NCBI RefSeq assembly: GCF_000219215.1
Contig: NC_015724.1
Coordinates: 1-64,000, forward strand
Direction of reading: 5' to 3'
Source of the DNA: Cupriavidus necator N-1
GTDB lineage: Bacteria > Pseudomonadota > Gammaproteobacteria > Burkholderiales > Burkholderiaceae
Length of the DNA: 64,000 nt
The translations under genes and the position numbers were made by a program. How positions within the stretch are numbered: the first letter of the stretch is position 1; the number at the start of each line of letters is the position of its first letter. The notes beneath the pieces are model-generated. The model did no database searches and was not told the DNA's origin. It saw nothing but the letters and a program-made list of their open reading frames with translations. Of this stretch, positions 51,761-61,587 are shown piece after piece.

Positions 51761-53400
51761 AGCCGCTCATACCCAATGCAGGCGGTGCCATGGTGGCGCC
51801 GCTCGAAGTGCTCAGGCAGTATCGCGCCCACGATTTCACGCTGGCCGATTTCCTTGCGGCGCGCGTGGAGGCGCATCCCGACAAGCCGGCGCTGCTGTTC
51901 GAAGGCGAGACCTGGACCTATCGCCAGCTTGACGCAAGGATTGCGCGCGTGGCGAGCTGGCTCGCGCAGGAGATGCAGGTTGGCGCCGGCGACCGTGTCG
52001 GCGTGCTGTCTGCAAACCATCCGTCCACTGTCGTGCTGATGTTCGCGCTGGCGCGGATCGGCGCGACGATGGTCCCGGCCAATCCCGACTACCGGCTGGA
52101 CGAAGCGCTCTACGTGTTCCGGCATGCGCAGGTCTGCGGCCTGGTATGTTCGCCTGCCACGCTGGAAACCGCCGCGGCAATCGCGGCGGAGCTGGGCGGC
52201 GCCATCTGGCTGCGTGCCAACGAGAGCGGGAGTCACAATGTCCCGACGCTGGAGCAGTCGATAGCTGCCCATGCGGGTGCCTATGCGGACGGCGCCGGCA
52301 GCGCTGCAGATACTGCGCTGATCATCTACACATCCGGCACCACCGGCTTTCCCAAAGGCGCCATGCACAGTCACCGCGGCTATGTGCTGACGGCGGAGGC
52401 CTTCATCGGCCGCCTGCACTTGCAGCCAGACGAGCGCGTGATGTGCGTGATGCCGCTGTTCCACATCAATGCGCTGATGTATTCGGTCGGGGGGGCGCTT
52501 GCCTGCGGCGGCTGCCTGGTGCTTCTGCGCAGGTTCTCGGCGTCGTCGTTCTGGCGCTTCGCGGCCGAGACCGGCGCGACCGAAGTCAACCTTGTGGCCG
52601 CGGCCGGCAGCATCCTGGCCAGGCGACCGCGCGAGGAATTCGTACCTGGCCATCGCCTCTCCAAAATGTTCATTGCCCCGCAGACAAAGGAAATGGTGCA
52701 GGTGATGAAGCGGGAATTCCACGTGCCGCGCCTGATCGAGTGCTACGGCATGACGGAAATCCCCGGCGTCATCGCCAATCCGTTCAACGGCCCGCACAAG
52801 CTCGGCACCATGGGCCTGGTCTCGCCGCACCCGGACCCGGCCGTGCCGGTGCCCGAGGCGCGCATCGTCGATGACGACGGCCACGACGTGGCACCCGGCG
52901 CCGCGGGCGAACTGCTGATCCGCACCCCGACGCTGATGCAGGGCTACTATCGCGACGCCGCGCAGACCGAGGCCGCGTTCCGCGACGGGTGGTTTGCCAC
53001 CGGCGACCTTGTGCGTCAGGACAGTGATGGCTACTACGTCTTCGTCGCACGCAAGAAGGACGTGATCCGCCGCAAGGGCGAGAACGTGTCCGGCGCCGAG
53101 CTCGACCGGATCTTCGGCGAGCACCCCGCAGTCGAGGAAGCGGCGGCTATCGGCGTGCCGGCAGACCTGGGCGAAGAAGAGATCCTGCTGGCGGTGCAGT
53201 TCCGCCCCGGGCAGTCGGTCGAGCCGGGCGAGTTGCTAGCCTGGGCACGGGACCGGCTGGCCGTGCACAAGCTGCCGCGCTATGTCGTTGCCGTGGATGC
53301 CATTCCGCACACCCCGACGCACAAGCCGGCCAAGCACAAGCTGAAAGCGGACGGGACCCTGTTTGCCCGCGCCACCGACATGGCCGCCGCCAGCCACTGA
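51757..53400 (+). CDS. AMP-forming acyl-CoA ligase, copy 2
   Basis: ANL-superfamily adenylate-forming ligase of 547 residues. The P-loop IYTSGTTGFPKGAM, YGMTEIPG, GWFATGDLV and the C-terminal Lys in HKPAKHKLKADG are all present. It should activate a carboxylate, possibly the substrate of the overlapping lyase-like gene. It is translationally coupled to that gene (4-bp overlap) and followed 22 bp later by an intradiol dioxygenase. Confidence 0.9.
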   Translation: MKPLIPNAGGAMVAPLEVLRQYRAHDFTLADFLAARVEAHPDKPALLFEGETWTYRQLDARIARVASWLAQEMQVGAGDRVGVLSANHPSTVVLMFALARIGATMVPANPDYRLDEALYVFRHAQVCGLVCSPATLETAAAIAAELGGAIWLRANESGSHNVPTLEQSIAAHAGAYADGAGSAADTALIIYTSGTTGFPKGAMHSHRGYVLTAEAFIGRLHLQPDERVMCVMPLFHINALMYSVGGALACGGCLVLLRRFSASSFWRFAAETGATEVNLVAAAGSILARRPREEFVPGHRLSKMFIAPQTKEMVQVMKREFHVPRLIECYGMTEIPGVIANPFNGPHKLGTMGLVSPHPDPAVPVPEARIVDDDGHDVAPGAAGELLIRTPTLMQGYYRDAAQTEAAFRDGWFATGDLVRQDSDGYYVFVARKKDVIRRKGENVSGAELDRIFGEHPAVEEAAAIGVPADLGEEEILLAVQFRPGQSVEPGELLAWARDRLAVHKLPRYVVAVDAIPHTPTHKPAKHKLKADGTLFARATDMAAASH

Positions 53401-53422
53401 CACAGAATCACCGGAGACAACG

Positions 53423-54262
53423 ATGAACAACCCCGACAACCACACCCTGCAACGCGCCTTCGATGCCATGTGCGAGGACGCGCCTGGCGCGGACCCGGTC
53501 CTGCAGGCGCAGTTCCGCGTCGCGCTGAAGCACTTCCACGCCATGCTGGACGAACTGAAGCTGACCGACGAGCAGCTCTACCGGATCGCCACCTGGATGG
53601 GCAAGGTGGCCCAGCAGGATGAGCTGATCATGCTGTGCGACATGATGGGCCTGACCATGCGGGCGCTGGACCTGGCACGCACCGATGACCACGCCACGCC
53701 GCAGAACGTGACCGGTCCGTTCCCCAAGGACGAGATCGCCGAAGGCTCCAACCCGTGCCATATCGCCACGGAGGACGAGCCTGGCCAGCGGCTGGAGGTG
53801 CGCGGCCGCGTGCTGGATGCGGCCACCGGCAAGCCGGTACCGGGCGCGATGATGATCGTATGGCAGCCCAACCAGTTCGGCCGCTATGAGAACGAAGACG
53901 ACTCGCAGTCGGAAGACAACCTGCGCGGCAAGCTGCGTTGCGAGGCAGATGGCAGCTTCCAGGTGTTCACCGTCCGCCCGGGTGGCTACATCATCGGGCG
54001 CGAGGATACCGAAGTGGGCGTGCTGATGAAGCGGCTGGGCCGCAACCGGCAGCGCGCGCCGCACATCCACTACCGCGTGATGCAGCCAGGCTACCGGACC
54101 CTGACATCGCAGCTGTACTTCGCCGGTGATCCGGCCAATCCGGTCGACTGCATCTTCTCAACCATCGACGACCACATTGTCGACGCGCTGCCGCACCCGG
54201 AGCGCGACGGCTACCAGCTGGTCAACCTGGATATCGTGCTGCAGCCTGAAGCAGCGCAGTAA
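53423..54262 (+). CDS. Intradiol ring-cleavage dioxygenase, copy 2
   Basis: Intradiol Fe(III) dioxygenase of 279 residues, diverged from the enzyme at 14836. Ligands are Tyr155 (FGRYENE), Tyr189 (GGYIIG), His214 and His216 (PHIHY). Sequence features fit the catechol/hydroxyquinol group. CGGAGA before the ATG marks the start. It ends the operon with the citryl-CoA-lyase-like and ligase genes; there is no maleylacetate reductase here. A convergent IclR gene starts 83 bp before the LysR gene. Confidence 0.87.
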   Translation: MNNPDNHTLQRAFDAMCEDAPGADPVLQAQFRVALKHFHAMLDELKLTDEQLYRIATWMGKVAQQDELIMLCDMMGLTMRALDLARTDDHATPQNVTGPFPKDEIAEGSNPCHIATEDEPGQRLEVRGRVLDAATGKPVPGAMMIVWQPNQFGRYENEDDSQSEDNLRGKLRCEADGSFQVFTVRPGGYIIGREDTEVGVLMKRLGRNRQRAPHIHYRVMQPGYRTLTSQLYFAGDPANPVDCIFSTIDDHIVDALPHPERDGYQLVNLDIVLQPEAAQ

Positions 54263-54280
54263 GCCGGCGCGCGAGGCGGT

Positions 54281-55135
54281 TCAGGAGGCGGCGGTAATGG
54301 AGTGCGCCAGCGCCGGCGCGCGCCGGATCGCGGCCTCGATCGACGCGGCGGCTTCGCGTAGCGCCGGCAGCCGGGTGGCGACCAGTTCGTCGGCGCTGGT
54401 GCGCTCGGTTTCGGTGGAGCAGTTGATGGCGGCGATCACGCGCTGTTGCGGGTCGCGCACCGGCACGGCGATCGACAGCACGCCCAACTCCAGCTGGCTG
54501 TCCTGGATGGCATAGCCCTGCTCGAGCGCGCGTGCCAGCGCCGCGCGCAGCGCGTCGGCATCGCTGAGCGTCACCGGGGTGAATTTCTGGAATGGCGCCT
54601 TGTCGAGGATCTTGTTCTGCTGGGCCTTGGGCGCGTGCGCCAGCAAGGCCAGGCCAAGGGAGGTGCAATGGACCGGCAGCCGGTAACCCACCGAAGCGCG
54701 GAAGGCAATGCGCCGGCGGCTGGGCACATGCGCCAGGTAGACCACGCTGTCGCCGTCGAGGATGGCAAGCGAGACCGAATCGCGGAAGCGCTCGGCCACC
54801 TCCTGCAGGAACGGCTGCACGATGTCGCGCAGGTTCATCGAGCTGAGGAAGGCGGCGCCCAGCGACAGCACCTTGGGCAGCAGCACGAAGCGGCGGCCGT
54901 TGGCGCCGATATAGCCCAGCGCCTGCAGCGTCAGCAGCGCGCGGCGCGCGGTCGCGGGCGTCATGCCGGTGGCCTGCGCCACCTCGCTCAGCGTCAGTTC
55001 CGGCGTGGTCTCGGTAAAGGCCTGGATCACCGCCAGGCCCCGCGCCAGCGCCGCGACGTAGTCGCGGTGACCTTCCTCGAGCTTCGGCGGAGCGTCGTTG
55101 TCGACGGGGGCGGACGGTTTGGCGGCGGAGGTCAT
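54281..55135 (-). CDS. IclR-family transcriptional regulator
   Basis: IclR protein of 284 residues, PcaR/PobR-like. The helix-turn-helix (about 45-75) shows LSEVAQATGMTPATARRALL; the GAF-like effector domain has RIAFRASVGYRLPVHCTSLG. It is convergent with the dioxygenase gene and divergent from the LysR gene (83-bp gap). It is a good candidate to control the lyase-like/ligase/dioxygenase operon at 50963. Confidence 0.9.
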   Translation of the reverse strand: MTSAAKPSAPVDNDAPPKLEEGHRDYVAALARGLAVIQAFTETTPELTLSEVAQATGMTPATARRALLTLQALGYIGANGRRFVLLPKVLSLGAAFLSSMNLRDIVQPFLQEVAERFRDSVSLAILDGDSVVYLAHVPSRRRIAFRASVGYRLPVHCTSLGLALLAHAPKAQQNKILDKAPFQKFTPVTLSDADALRAALARALEQGYAIQDSQLELGVLSIAVPVRDPQQRVIAAINCSTETERTSADELVATRLPALREAAASIEAAIRRAPALAHSITAAS

Positions 55136-55218
55136 GGCCGTATTTTAGCCGCAACGGACCGCATGCAACACAAGGGCCGGGGCCATCGCAGGCCACCGGA
55201 TCCGGGAGACATCGCATC

Positions 55219-56106
55219 ATGAGACTCGACCCCACTTCGCTGCGCCTGTTTGTCGCCGTGGCCGAAACCGGCTCCATCGCCGCGGCCGCGGAGCACGCGC
55301 ACCTTGCCGCGGCCGCGGTCAGCAAGCGCGTGAGCGAGCTGGAGCAGGGGCTGGGCACGGCCTTGCTGATGCGCAGCAACAAGGGCGTGCAGCCGACCAT
55401 GGCCGGGATGGAGCTGGCGCACCTGGCGCGCGGCGTGCTGCACAACCTGGATGACATCCTGGTGCGCATGCGCGACTACGGCGGCGGCTTGCGCGGGCAG
55501 GTGAGGGTGATGGCCAATATCTCGGCCATCACGCAGTTCCTGCCGGCGCAGCTCAAGTCGTTTCTGGCCGAGTACCCGCTGATCGACGTGCACCTGGAAG
55601 AGCGCGTCAGCACCGCCATCGTGCGCGCGGTGGCCGAGAACGCCGCGGACATCGGCATCTTCACCGCGGGTGCGGTGGGAGCGGAGCTGGAGACGTTCCC
55701 CTACCGGCGCGACGAACTGGTCGTGGTGGTGCCCGGCGCGCATCCGCTGGCCGGGCGGCACTCGGTGACCATCCGCGAGGCCTTCGACTACGACTTCGTC
55801 AGCCTGCACGCAGGCAGCCAGATCCACCTGCAGCTGGCCAAGGCCGCCAGCGAGGCCGGCCGCGTGTTCAAGCCGCGCATCCACGTGCCCGGCTACGACG
55901 CGCTGTGCCTGATGGTGCAGGCGGGACTGGGCCTGGGGATCCTGCCCAGGTCCAGCGCCGGGCCTTACCAGCAAACCCTTGGCATCTGCACCGTCGCGCT
56001 CGATGAAGCGTGGGCCGCGCGCCAGCTGGTGATCGGCGTGCGTGCGTATGAGGGCCTGTCCGCGGTGGCGCGGCTGCTGGTGGACCGGCTGCGCGAGGAT
56101 GAATAG
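55219..56106 (+). CDS. LysR-family transcriptional regulator
   Basis: LysR protein of 295 residues. The winged helix includes SIAAAAEHAHLAAAAVSKRV; the effector domain includes YPLIDVHLEERVSTAIV. It is co-oriented with and just before the CoA-transferase pathway genes (121-bp gap), and divergent from the IclR gene. It probably activates the downstream operon, although a LysR is more often divergent from its target. Confidence 0.88.
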   Translation: MRLDPTSLRLFVAVAETGSIAAAAEHAHLAAAAVSKRVSELEQGLGTALLMRSNKGVQPTMAGMELAHLARGVLHNLDDILVRMRDYGGGLRGQVRVMANISAITQFLPAQLKSFLAEYPLIDVHLEERVSTAIVRAVAENAADIGIFTAGAVGAELETFPYRRDELVVVVPGAHPLAGRHSVTIREAFDYDFVSLHAGSQIHLQLAKAASEAGRVFKPRIHVPGYDALCLMVQAGLGLGILPRSSAGPYQQTLGICTVALDEAWAARQLVIGVRAYEGLSAVARLLVDRLREDE

Positions 56107-56227
56107 CGCGCCAGCGCTGCCATCGTTTTTCGCGATGGCGGGCTCGCCAATGGTTGCTTTACCGCGCGCGCGAGTTCTTCCAATCTTGCATCACAGACCA
56201 CCGTATCCACAGGAGCAGCAAACCGCC

Positions 56228-57439
56228 ATGGCTAACGAAGCGAACAACGGAACGATGCCGCTGCAGGGCGTCCGCGTGATCGAGCTCGGCTCGCTGATTG
56301 CAGGCCCGTATGCGGGCGGACTGCTCGCGCAGTTCGGCGCCGAAGTGCTGAAGATCGAATCGCCGAAGGACGGCGATCCGCTGCGCAAGTGGCGCAAGCT
56401 GTATGAAGGTACCTCGCTCTGGTGGTATAGCCAGAGCCGCAACAAGAAGTCGCTGACGCTGGACCTGCGTTCGGCACAGGGCCAGGAGATCGTGCGCAAG
56501 CTGGTGGCCGAAGCCGATATCGTGATCGAGAACTTCCGTCCCGGTACGCTCGAGAAATGGGGCCTGGGCTGGGAAGACCTGCGCAAGGTGAACCCCGCGC
56601 TGGTCATGGTGCGCATCTCCGGCTACGGCCAGACCGGTCCCTACAAGGACCGCCCCGGCTTTGCCGCGATCGCCGAGTCGATGGGCGGGCTGCGCTATGT
56701 CAGCGGCTATCCCGACCGGCCGCCGGTGCGCTCGGGCGTAAGCATCGGCGACACGCTCGCGTCGCTGTATGGCGTCATCGGCGCCTTGCTGGCCATGCAC
56801 CACCTGCGCGCCAACCAGGGCGAAGGGCAGTTTGTCGACGTGGCGCTCTATGAGTCGGTCTTTGCCGTGATGGAGAGCCTGGTGCCGGAGTACGCCAAGT
56901 TCGGCCATGTGCGCGAGCGTTCCGGCGCGAGCCTGCCGGGCATCTCGCCGTCGAATACGTATCCGTGCCAGGACGGCCAGTACGTGATCATCGCCGGCAA
57001 CGGCGATGCCATCTTCCGGCGCTTCATGGCCGCCATCGGCCGCGACGACCTGGGCGAGGACCCACGCCTGGCGCACAACGACGGGCGCGTGCAGCACAAC
57101 GCCATGCTCGACGACGCCATTACCGCCTGGACCTCCGCGCATGCGCTCGACACGGTGCTGGCAACGCTGGAAGCCGCGGCCGTGCCCTGCGGAAAGATCT
57201 ACACCGCGGCGGAGATCAGCAGCGACGCGCACTACCGCGCGCGCGACATGATCGAGCCACACCATTTGCCGGATGGCTCGCCGCTGGAACTGTCAGGCAT
57301 CGTGCCCAAGCTCAGCGGGACCCCGGGACGCACCAGGTGGATCGGCCCCGAGCTTGGCCAGCACACCGAAGAGATCCTGGCGGGCATCGGCATTGCCGGC
57401 GACGAACTGCGCGCGCTGCGCGCCGCCGGCGTGGTCTGA
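56228..57439 (+). CDS. CaiB/BaiF-family CoA-transferase
   Basis: Class III CoA-transferase of 403 residues. GVRVIELGSLIAGPYAGGLLAQFGAEVLKIE (two parts) is the N-terminal fold signature; the catalytic Asp is expected in SGVSIGDTLASLYG. Members move CoA from succinyl-CoA or an acyl-CoA to acids such as citramalate, oxalate or itaconate. It is followed by an HMG-CoA-lyase family gene 29 bp later, so it probably makes the CoA ester that the lyase splits. Confidence 0.9.
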   Translation: MANEANNGTMPLQGVRVIELGSLIAGPYAGGLLAQFGAEVLKIESPKDGDPLRKWRKLYEGTSLWWYSQSRNKKSLTLDLRSAQGQEIVRKLVAEADIVIENFRPGTLEKWGLGWEDLRKVNPALVMVRISGYGQTGPYKDRPGFAAIAESMGGLRYVSGYPDRPPVRSGVSIGDTLASLYGVIGALLAMHHLRANQGEGQFVDVALYESVFAVMESLVPEYAKFGHVRERSGASLPGISPSNTYPCQDGQYVIIAGNGDAIFRRFMAAIGRDDLGEDPRLAHNDGRVQHNAMLDDAITAWTSAHALDTVLATLEAAAVPCGKIYTAAEISSDAHYRARDMIEPHHLPDGSPLELSGIVPKLSGTPGRTRWIGPELGQHTEEILAGIGIAGDELRALRAAGVV

Positions 57440-57468
57440 GCCCGCGCTTTAGCTGAAAGGAAATAACC

Positions 57469-58413
57469 ATGTGGCTTCCCAATGCCCCCCGACGGGTCAG
57501 CATCAATGAAGTGTCCGTGCGCGACGGCTTCCAGATCGAGCCTGAATTCGTCCCGACCGAAGAGAAGATCGCGCTGATCGACCAGCTCTCGAACACCGGG
57601 CTGGCCCGCATCGAGATCACGTCGTTCGTGTCGCCCAAGGCGATCCCGAACCTGCGCGATGCCGAAGCCGTGGCCAGGCGCATCCGCCGCAATCCGGCCG
57701 TGGTTTATACCGCGCTGGTGCCGAACGTGCGCGGCTGCGAGCGGGCGCTGGACTGTGCCCTGGATGAGATCAACCTGGTCATGTCGGCCAGCGAAACGCA
57801 CAACCTGGCCAACATGCGCATGCGCTGCGAGCAGTCCCTGGCGCAGTTCGCCGAGGTAATGCAGCTGGCCCGCGCCGGCGGCCTGCGCGCCAGCGGCTGC
57901 GTGGCGACCGCATTCGGCTGTCCGTTTGAAGGCGCGATCGCGCCGGAGCGCGTGAAATGGGCCGCGGGCCGCTACCTGGACCTGGGCATGGACAGCATCA
58001 CGCTGGCCGACACCACCGGCATGGCCGACCCGCGCCAGGTGAGCGCGCTGGCCGAGTCCTTCCTGCGCTGGTTCCCGGGCGTGCCGCTGACCCTGCATTT
58101 CCACAACACGCGCGGCATGGGCCTGGCCAATGTGATGGCCGGGCTGGCCGCGGGCGTGGACAGCTTCGACGCGTCGCTGGGCGGGCTGGGCGGCTGTCCG
58201 TTCGCGCCGGGTGCGACCGGGAACATCAGCACCGAAGACCTGGTGCATATGCTCGAAGCCGCCGGCATCGATACCGGCGTCGACCTGGACCGCTTGCTCG
58301 GCGCGGCGCGCGGCCTGCCTGGGCTGGTCGGACACGATATCTCCGGGCAGGTGGTCAAGGCCGGCAAGAGCACGGACCTGCATCCGGTGCCGGAGTGGGT
58401 GGGCGCAAGGTAG
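57469..58413 (+). CDS. Hydroxymethylglutaryl-CoA lyase-family enzyme
   Basis: TIM-barrel lyase of 314 residues. Active-site residues: VRDGFQ (Arg, Asp), TLHFHN metal-binding His pair (LHFHNTRGMG), and the catalytic Cys in GGLGGCPFAPGATGN. It cleaves a 3-hydroxy-acyl-CoA into an acyl-CoA and a keto acid; candidates are HMG-CoA, citramalyl-CoA or a similar compound. It lies between the CoA-transferase and LeuC-like genes in one operon. Confidence 0.9.
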   Translation: MWLPNAPRRVSINEVSVRDGFQIEPEFVPTEEKIALIDQLSNTGLARIEITSFVSPKAIPNLRDAEAVARRIRRNPAVVYTALVPNVRGCERALDCALDEINLVMSASETHNLANMRMRCEQSLAQFAEVMQLARAGGLRASGCVATAFGCPFEGAIAPERVKWAAGRYLDLGMDSITLADTTGMADPRQVSALAESFLRWFPGVPLTLHFHNTRGMGLANVMAGLAAGVDSFDASLGGLGGCPFAPGATGNISTEDLVHMLEAAGIDTGVDLDRLLGAARGLPGLVGHDISGQVVKAGKSTDLHPVPEWVGAR

Positions 58414-58443
58414 CCCGCGACACATACAAGGAGAGACCCCACC

Positions 58444-59859
58444 ATGACTGAACCCGACCGCCCGGCGAGCCTGCTCGACAAGCTCTGGGCCAGCCACGTG
58501 ATCCACCAGGAGCCGGACGGACCCGCGCTGATCTATATCGACCGGCACCTGGTCAACGAGGTGACCAGCCCGCAGGCCTTCGAAGGCCTGCGCCTGAACG
58601 CGCGCAAGGTGTGGCGCGCCGCTTCCGTGCTGGCAACGGCCGATCACAACGTGCCGACCACCGCGCGCAAGCTGGGCATTGCCGATCCCGTCAGCCGGGC
58701 GCAGGTCGAGGCCCTGGACCAGAACTGCGCAGACACCGGCATCGTCAACTTCGGCATGGATGATCCGCGCCAGGGCATCCTGCACGTGGTCGGTCCGGAA
58801 CGCGGCGCCACCTTGCCCGGCATGAGCATCGCCTGCGGTGACTCGCACACGTCCACGCACGGCGCGTTCGCGGCGTTTGCGTTCGGCATCGGCACCTCTG
58901 AAGTGGAGCAGGTGCTGGCCGCGCAATGCCTGTGGATGAAGAAGCCCAAGTCGATGCTGGTGCGGGTGGAGGGCGAACTGCCCCGTGGCGTGGCCGCCAA
59001 GGACATCGCGCTGGCGCTGATCGGCCGCATCGGCACCGCCGGCGCCACCGGACATGTGATCGAGTTTGCCGGCAGCACGATCCGTGGCCTCAGCATGGAA
59101 GCGCGCATGACGGTGTGCAACATGGCGATCGAAGCGGGTGCGCGCGCCGGCATGGTGGCGGTGGATGAAACCACGCTGGCCTACCTGGACGGCCGTCCGC
59201 AGGCGCCGGCCGGTGCGATGTGGGACGCCGCCACCGGATACTGGCGCACGCTGCGCAGCGATCCTGGCGCCACCTTCGATGCCGTGGTGGAGCTGGACGC
59301 CACCGCGATCCGCCCGCACGTAACCTGGGGCACCTCGCCGGAAATGGTGGTGGCCATCGGCGAGCGCATTCCCGATCCGCGCGACGAGCGCGACCCGGTG
59401 CAGCGCAAGAGCATCGAGCAGGCGCTGGACTACATGGGCCTGCTGCCGAATACGCCGATCGAGGCGGTCGCGCTGGACAAGGTATTCATCGGCTCGTGCA
59501 CCAATGCGCGCCTGGAAGACCTGCGCGCGGCGGCGGCCGTGCTGCGCGGGCGCCATGTCTCGCCGCGCATCAGGCAGGCTCTGGTGGTGCCGGGATCGGG
59601 GCTGGTCAAGTCGCAGGCCGAGGCCGAGGGGCTGGACCAGGTGTTCATCGCCGCCGGCTTCGAATGGCGCGAACCGGGCTGCTCGATGTGCCTGGGCATG
59701 AACGATGACCGCCTGTCGGCCGGCGAGCGCTGCGCGTCCACCTCCAACCGCAACTTCGAAGGCAGGCAGGGGCCGGGCGGGCGCACCCACCTGGTCAGCC
59801 CGCAAATGGCGGCCGCGGCCGCGGTGGCGGGCCACTTCATTGATGTGCGCTCGCTGTAG
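58444..59859 (+). CDS. LeuC-like aconitase-family hydro-lyase, large subunit
   Basis: Homologue of isopropylmalate dehydratase large subunit, 471 residues. The 4Fe-4S cluster Cys residues are present: Cys352 (FIGSCTNAR), Cys413 and Cys416 (GCSMCLG). The N-terminal signature [28 protein letters not shown] (split in two) is conserved. It is adjacent to a LeuD-like gene. In this context the substrate may be another dicarboxylate, such as citraconate, mesaconate or a dimethylmalate. A leucine role is also possible, since no leuB or leuA is near. Confidence 0.9.
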   Translation: MTEPDRPASLLDKLWASHVIHQEPDGPALIYIDRHLVNEVTSPQAFEGLRLNARKVWRAASVLATADHNVPTTARKLGIADPVSRAQVEALDQNCADTGIVNFGMDDPRQGILHVVGPERGATLPGMSIACGDSHTSTHGAFAAFAFGIGTSEVEQVLAAQCLWMKKPKSMLVRVEGELPRGVAAKDIALALIGRIGTAGATGHVIEFAGSTIRGLSMEARMTVCNMAIEAGARAGMVAVDETTLAYLDGRPQAPAGAMWDAATGYWRTLRSDPGATFDAVVELDATAIRPHVTWGTSPEMVVAIGERIPDPRDERDPVQRKSIEQALDYMGLLPNTPIEAVALDKVFIGSCTNARLEDLRAAAAVLRGRHVSPRIRQALVVPGSGLVKSQAEAEGLDQVFIAAGFEWREPGCSMCLGMNDDRLSAGERCASTSNRNFEGRQGPGGRTHLVSPQMAAAAAVAGHFIDVRSL

Positions 59860-59880
59860 ACCACCGGAGGAAACCGAGCA

Positions 59881-60519
59881 ATGAGAGCCTTTACCACGCT
59901 GGACGGCCTGGTGGCGCCGCTGGACCGAGCCAATGTCGATACCGACGCCATCCTGCCCAAGCAGTTCCTGAAGTCGATCCGGCGCAGCGGCTTCGGCCCC
60001 TACCTGTTCGACGACTGGCGCTACCTCGACCACGGCGAGCCAGGGCAGGACTGCAGCAGCCGGCCCCTCAACCCGGATTTCGTGCTGAACCAGCCGCGCT
60101 ACCGCGGCGTCTCGATCCTGCTGGCGCGCGAGAACTTCGGTTGCGGCTCATCGCGCGAGCATGCGCCGTGGGCGCTGGAGGACTTCGGCCTGCGCGCGCT
60201 GATCGCGCCCAGCTTTGCCGACATCTTCTACAACAACTGCCTGAAGAACGGCCTGCTGCCGATCGTGGCGGCGCCGGACGTGGTCGAGCGCCTGTTCGCC
60301 GAGACCGCGGCCACGCCGGGCTACCGGCTTCAGGTGGACCTGGCCGCGCTGCAGGTGGTGACGCCGTCGGGCGAGGCCATTGCCTTCACGCTGGATCCGT
60401 TCAAGCAGCACTGCCTGCTGAACGGCCTGGACGATATCGCGCTGGCGCTGCGCCACGCCGGGCAGATCCAGGATTACGAACAGGCGAGGCGGCAACGCGA
60501 GCCCTGGCTCTTTGACTGA
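59881..60519 (+). CDS. LeuD-like aconitase-family hydro-lyase, small subunit
   Basis: Small subunit of 212 residues, paired with the LeuC-like gene 21 bp upstream. It has the expected [16 protein letters not shown] at the N-terminus and [15 protein letters not shown], the swivelling-domain active-site loop. It works with the large subunit as one hydro-lyase. A Bug receptor follows 67 bp downstream. Confidence 0.9.
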   Translation: MRAFTTLDGLVAPLDRANVDTDAILPKQFLKSIRRSGFGPYLFDDWRYLDHGEPGQDCSSRPLNPDFVLNQPRYRGVSILLARENFGCGSSREHAPWALEDFGLRALIAPSFADIFYNNCLKNGLLPIVAAPDVVERLFAETAATPGYRLQVDLAALQVVTPSGEAIAFTLDPFKQHCLLNGLDDIALALRHAGQIQDYEQARRQREPWLFD

Positions 60520-60586
60520 ATGATCCCCTGACGGCAGCCGGCCGTCCGAGCCGGCACCGTCGACACACACAATGGATGGAGACACT

Positions 60587-61579
60587 ATGTCCTGGCAATT
60601 TCATACGACCCACGCGCTACGTGCCGCAGCCTTCGGCCTGGCCTGCCTGGCAGGCACGGACGCCGCACTGGCGCAGACCTATCCCACGCAGCCGATCCGC
60701 ATGGTGGTGCCTTATGCACCGGGCGGAACCACCGACATCATCGCCAGGCAACTGGCGCAGCGTATGTCCGAGAAGCTGGGGCAGCCGGTGGTGGTGGAAA
60801 ACAAGAGCGGCGCCAATACCGTGATCGGCGCCGACGCGGTGGCCAAGGCTCAGCCCGACGGCTACACGCTGCTGCTGACCAACGATGCCACCTTCGTGCT
60901 CAACCCGGTGGTGCTGCCGTCGGTGTCGTACAACGTCGCGCGCGACTTTGCCCCGGTGGCGACGATCGGCTACGTGCCGCTGGTCATGGCCGTATCGGGC
61001 AGCCTGCCGGTGGACAGCGTCAAGGACCTGGCCGCGTATGCCAAGGGCCGCCCGCAAGCCCTCAGCTACGGCTCGTTCGGCAGCGGCAGCCAGCCGCACC
61101 TGATGGGCGCGCTGTTCAACAAGCTGGCCGGCACCGACCTGGTCCACGTGCCGTACAAGGGCTCGGCGCCGGCGGTGGCAGACGTCGTCGGCGGCCAGAT
61201 CCTGATGACCTTCCCGGCGCTGCCGACGATCCGGAGCTTTGTTGCGGCAAAGAAACTCAAGGTGCTCGCCGTCAGCGGCGACAAGCGCACGCGCGCGCTG
61301 CCGCAGGTGCCCACCTTTGCTGAGGCCGGCTACAAGGACATGGATATCTCGGCCGTCTACGGCGTGCTGGCCCCGGCCAAGGTGCCGCGCGCGGTGGTCG
61401 ACAAGCTAAACGCCACCATCCGCGAGATCCTGGATGACAAGGACTTCGTCGAGAAGCACTTCGCCGCGCAGGGCATGGTGCCGATGAAGCTGAGCCCGGC
61501 GCAGTTTTCGCAGTACATCGAGACGCAGACCCGCCAGACCCGCAAGCTGGTCGAGCTGTCCGGCGTCAGGGTCGAGTAG
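60587..61579 (+). CDS. Bug-type tripartite tricarboxylate transporter receptor
   Basis: Periplasmic solute-binding protein of 330 residues, of the Bug/TctC family. A signal peptide ends at AALAQTYPT; IRMVVPYAPGGTTDIIAR is the family hallmark region. It binds a small carboxylate for uptake by a TTT transporter whose TctA/TctB subunits are not in this window. GGAG 5-6 bases upstream favours the ATG at 60587 over the one at 60572. It supplies a likely substrate for the CoA-transferase/hydro-lyase pathway. Confidence 0.9.
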   Translation: MSWQFHTTHALRAAAFGLACLAGTDAALAQTYPTQPIRMVVPYAPGGTTDIIARQLAQRMSEKLGQPVVVENKSGANTVIGADAVAKAQPDGYTLLLTNDATFVLNPVVLPSVSYNVARDFAPVATIGYVPLVMAVSGSLPVDSVKDLAAYAKGRPQALSYGSFGSGSQPHLMGALFNKLAGTDLVHVPYKGSAPAVADVVGGQILMTFPALPTIRSFVAAKKLKVLAVSGDKRTRALPQVPTFAEAGYKDMDISAVYGVLAPAKVPRAVVDKLNATIREILDDKDFVEKHFAAQGMVPMKLSPAQFSQYIETQTRQTRKLVELSGVRVE

Positions 61580-61587
61580 GAGGGGCC

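Noticed and set aside
57232..60033. Minus-strand open frame of 933 codons
   Set aside because: Antisense to the CoA-transferase end, HMGL, LeuC and LeuD genes, which carry intact catalytic motifs; composition is rich in His, Arg and Gln as expected for a shadow frame.
58444..60519. Leucine biosynthesis leuCD
   Set aside because: Not rejected as homology, but rejected as function label: no leuA or leuB nearby and the neighbours are CoA-transferase, lyase and Bug receptor.
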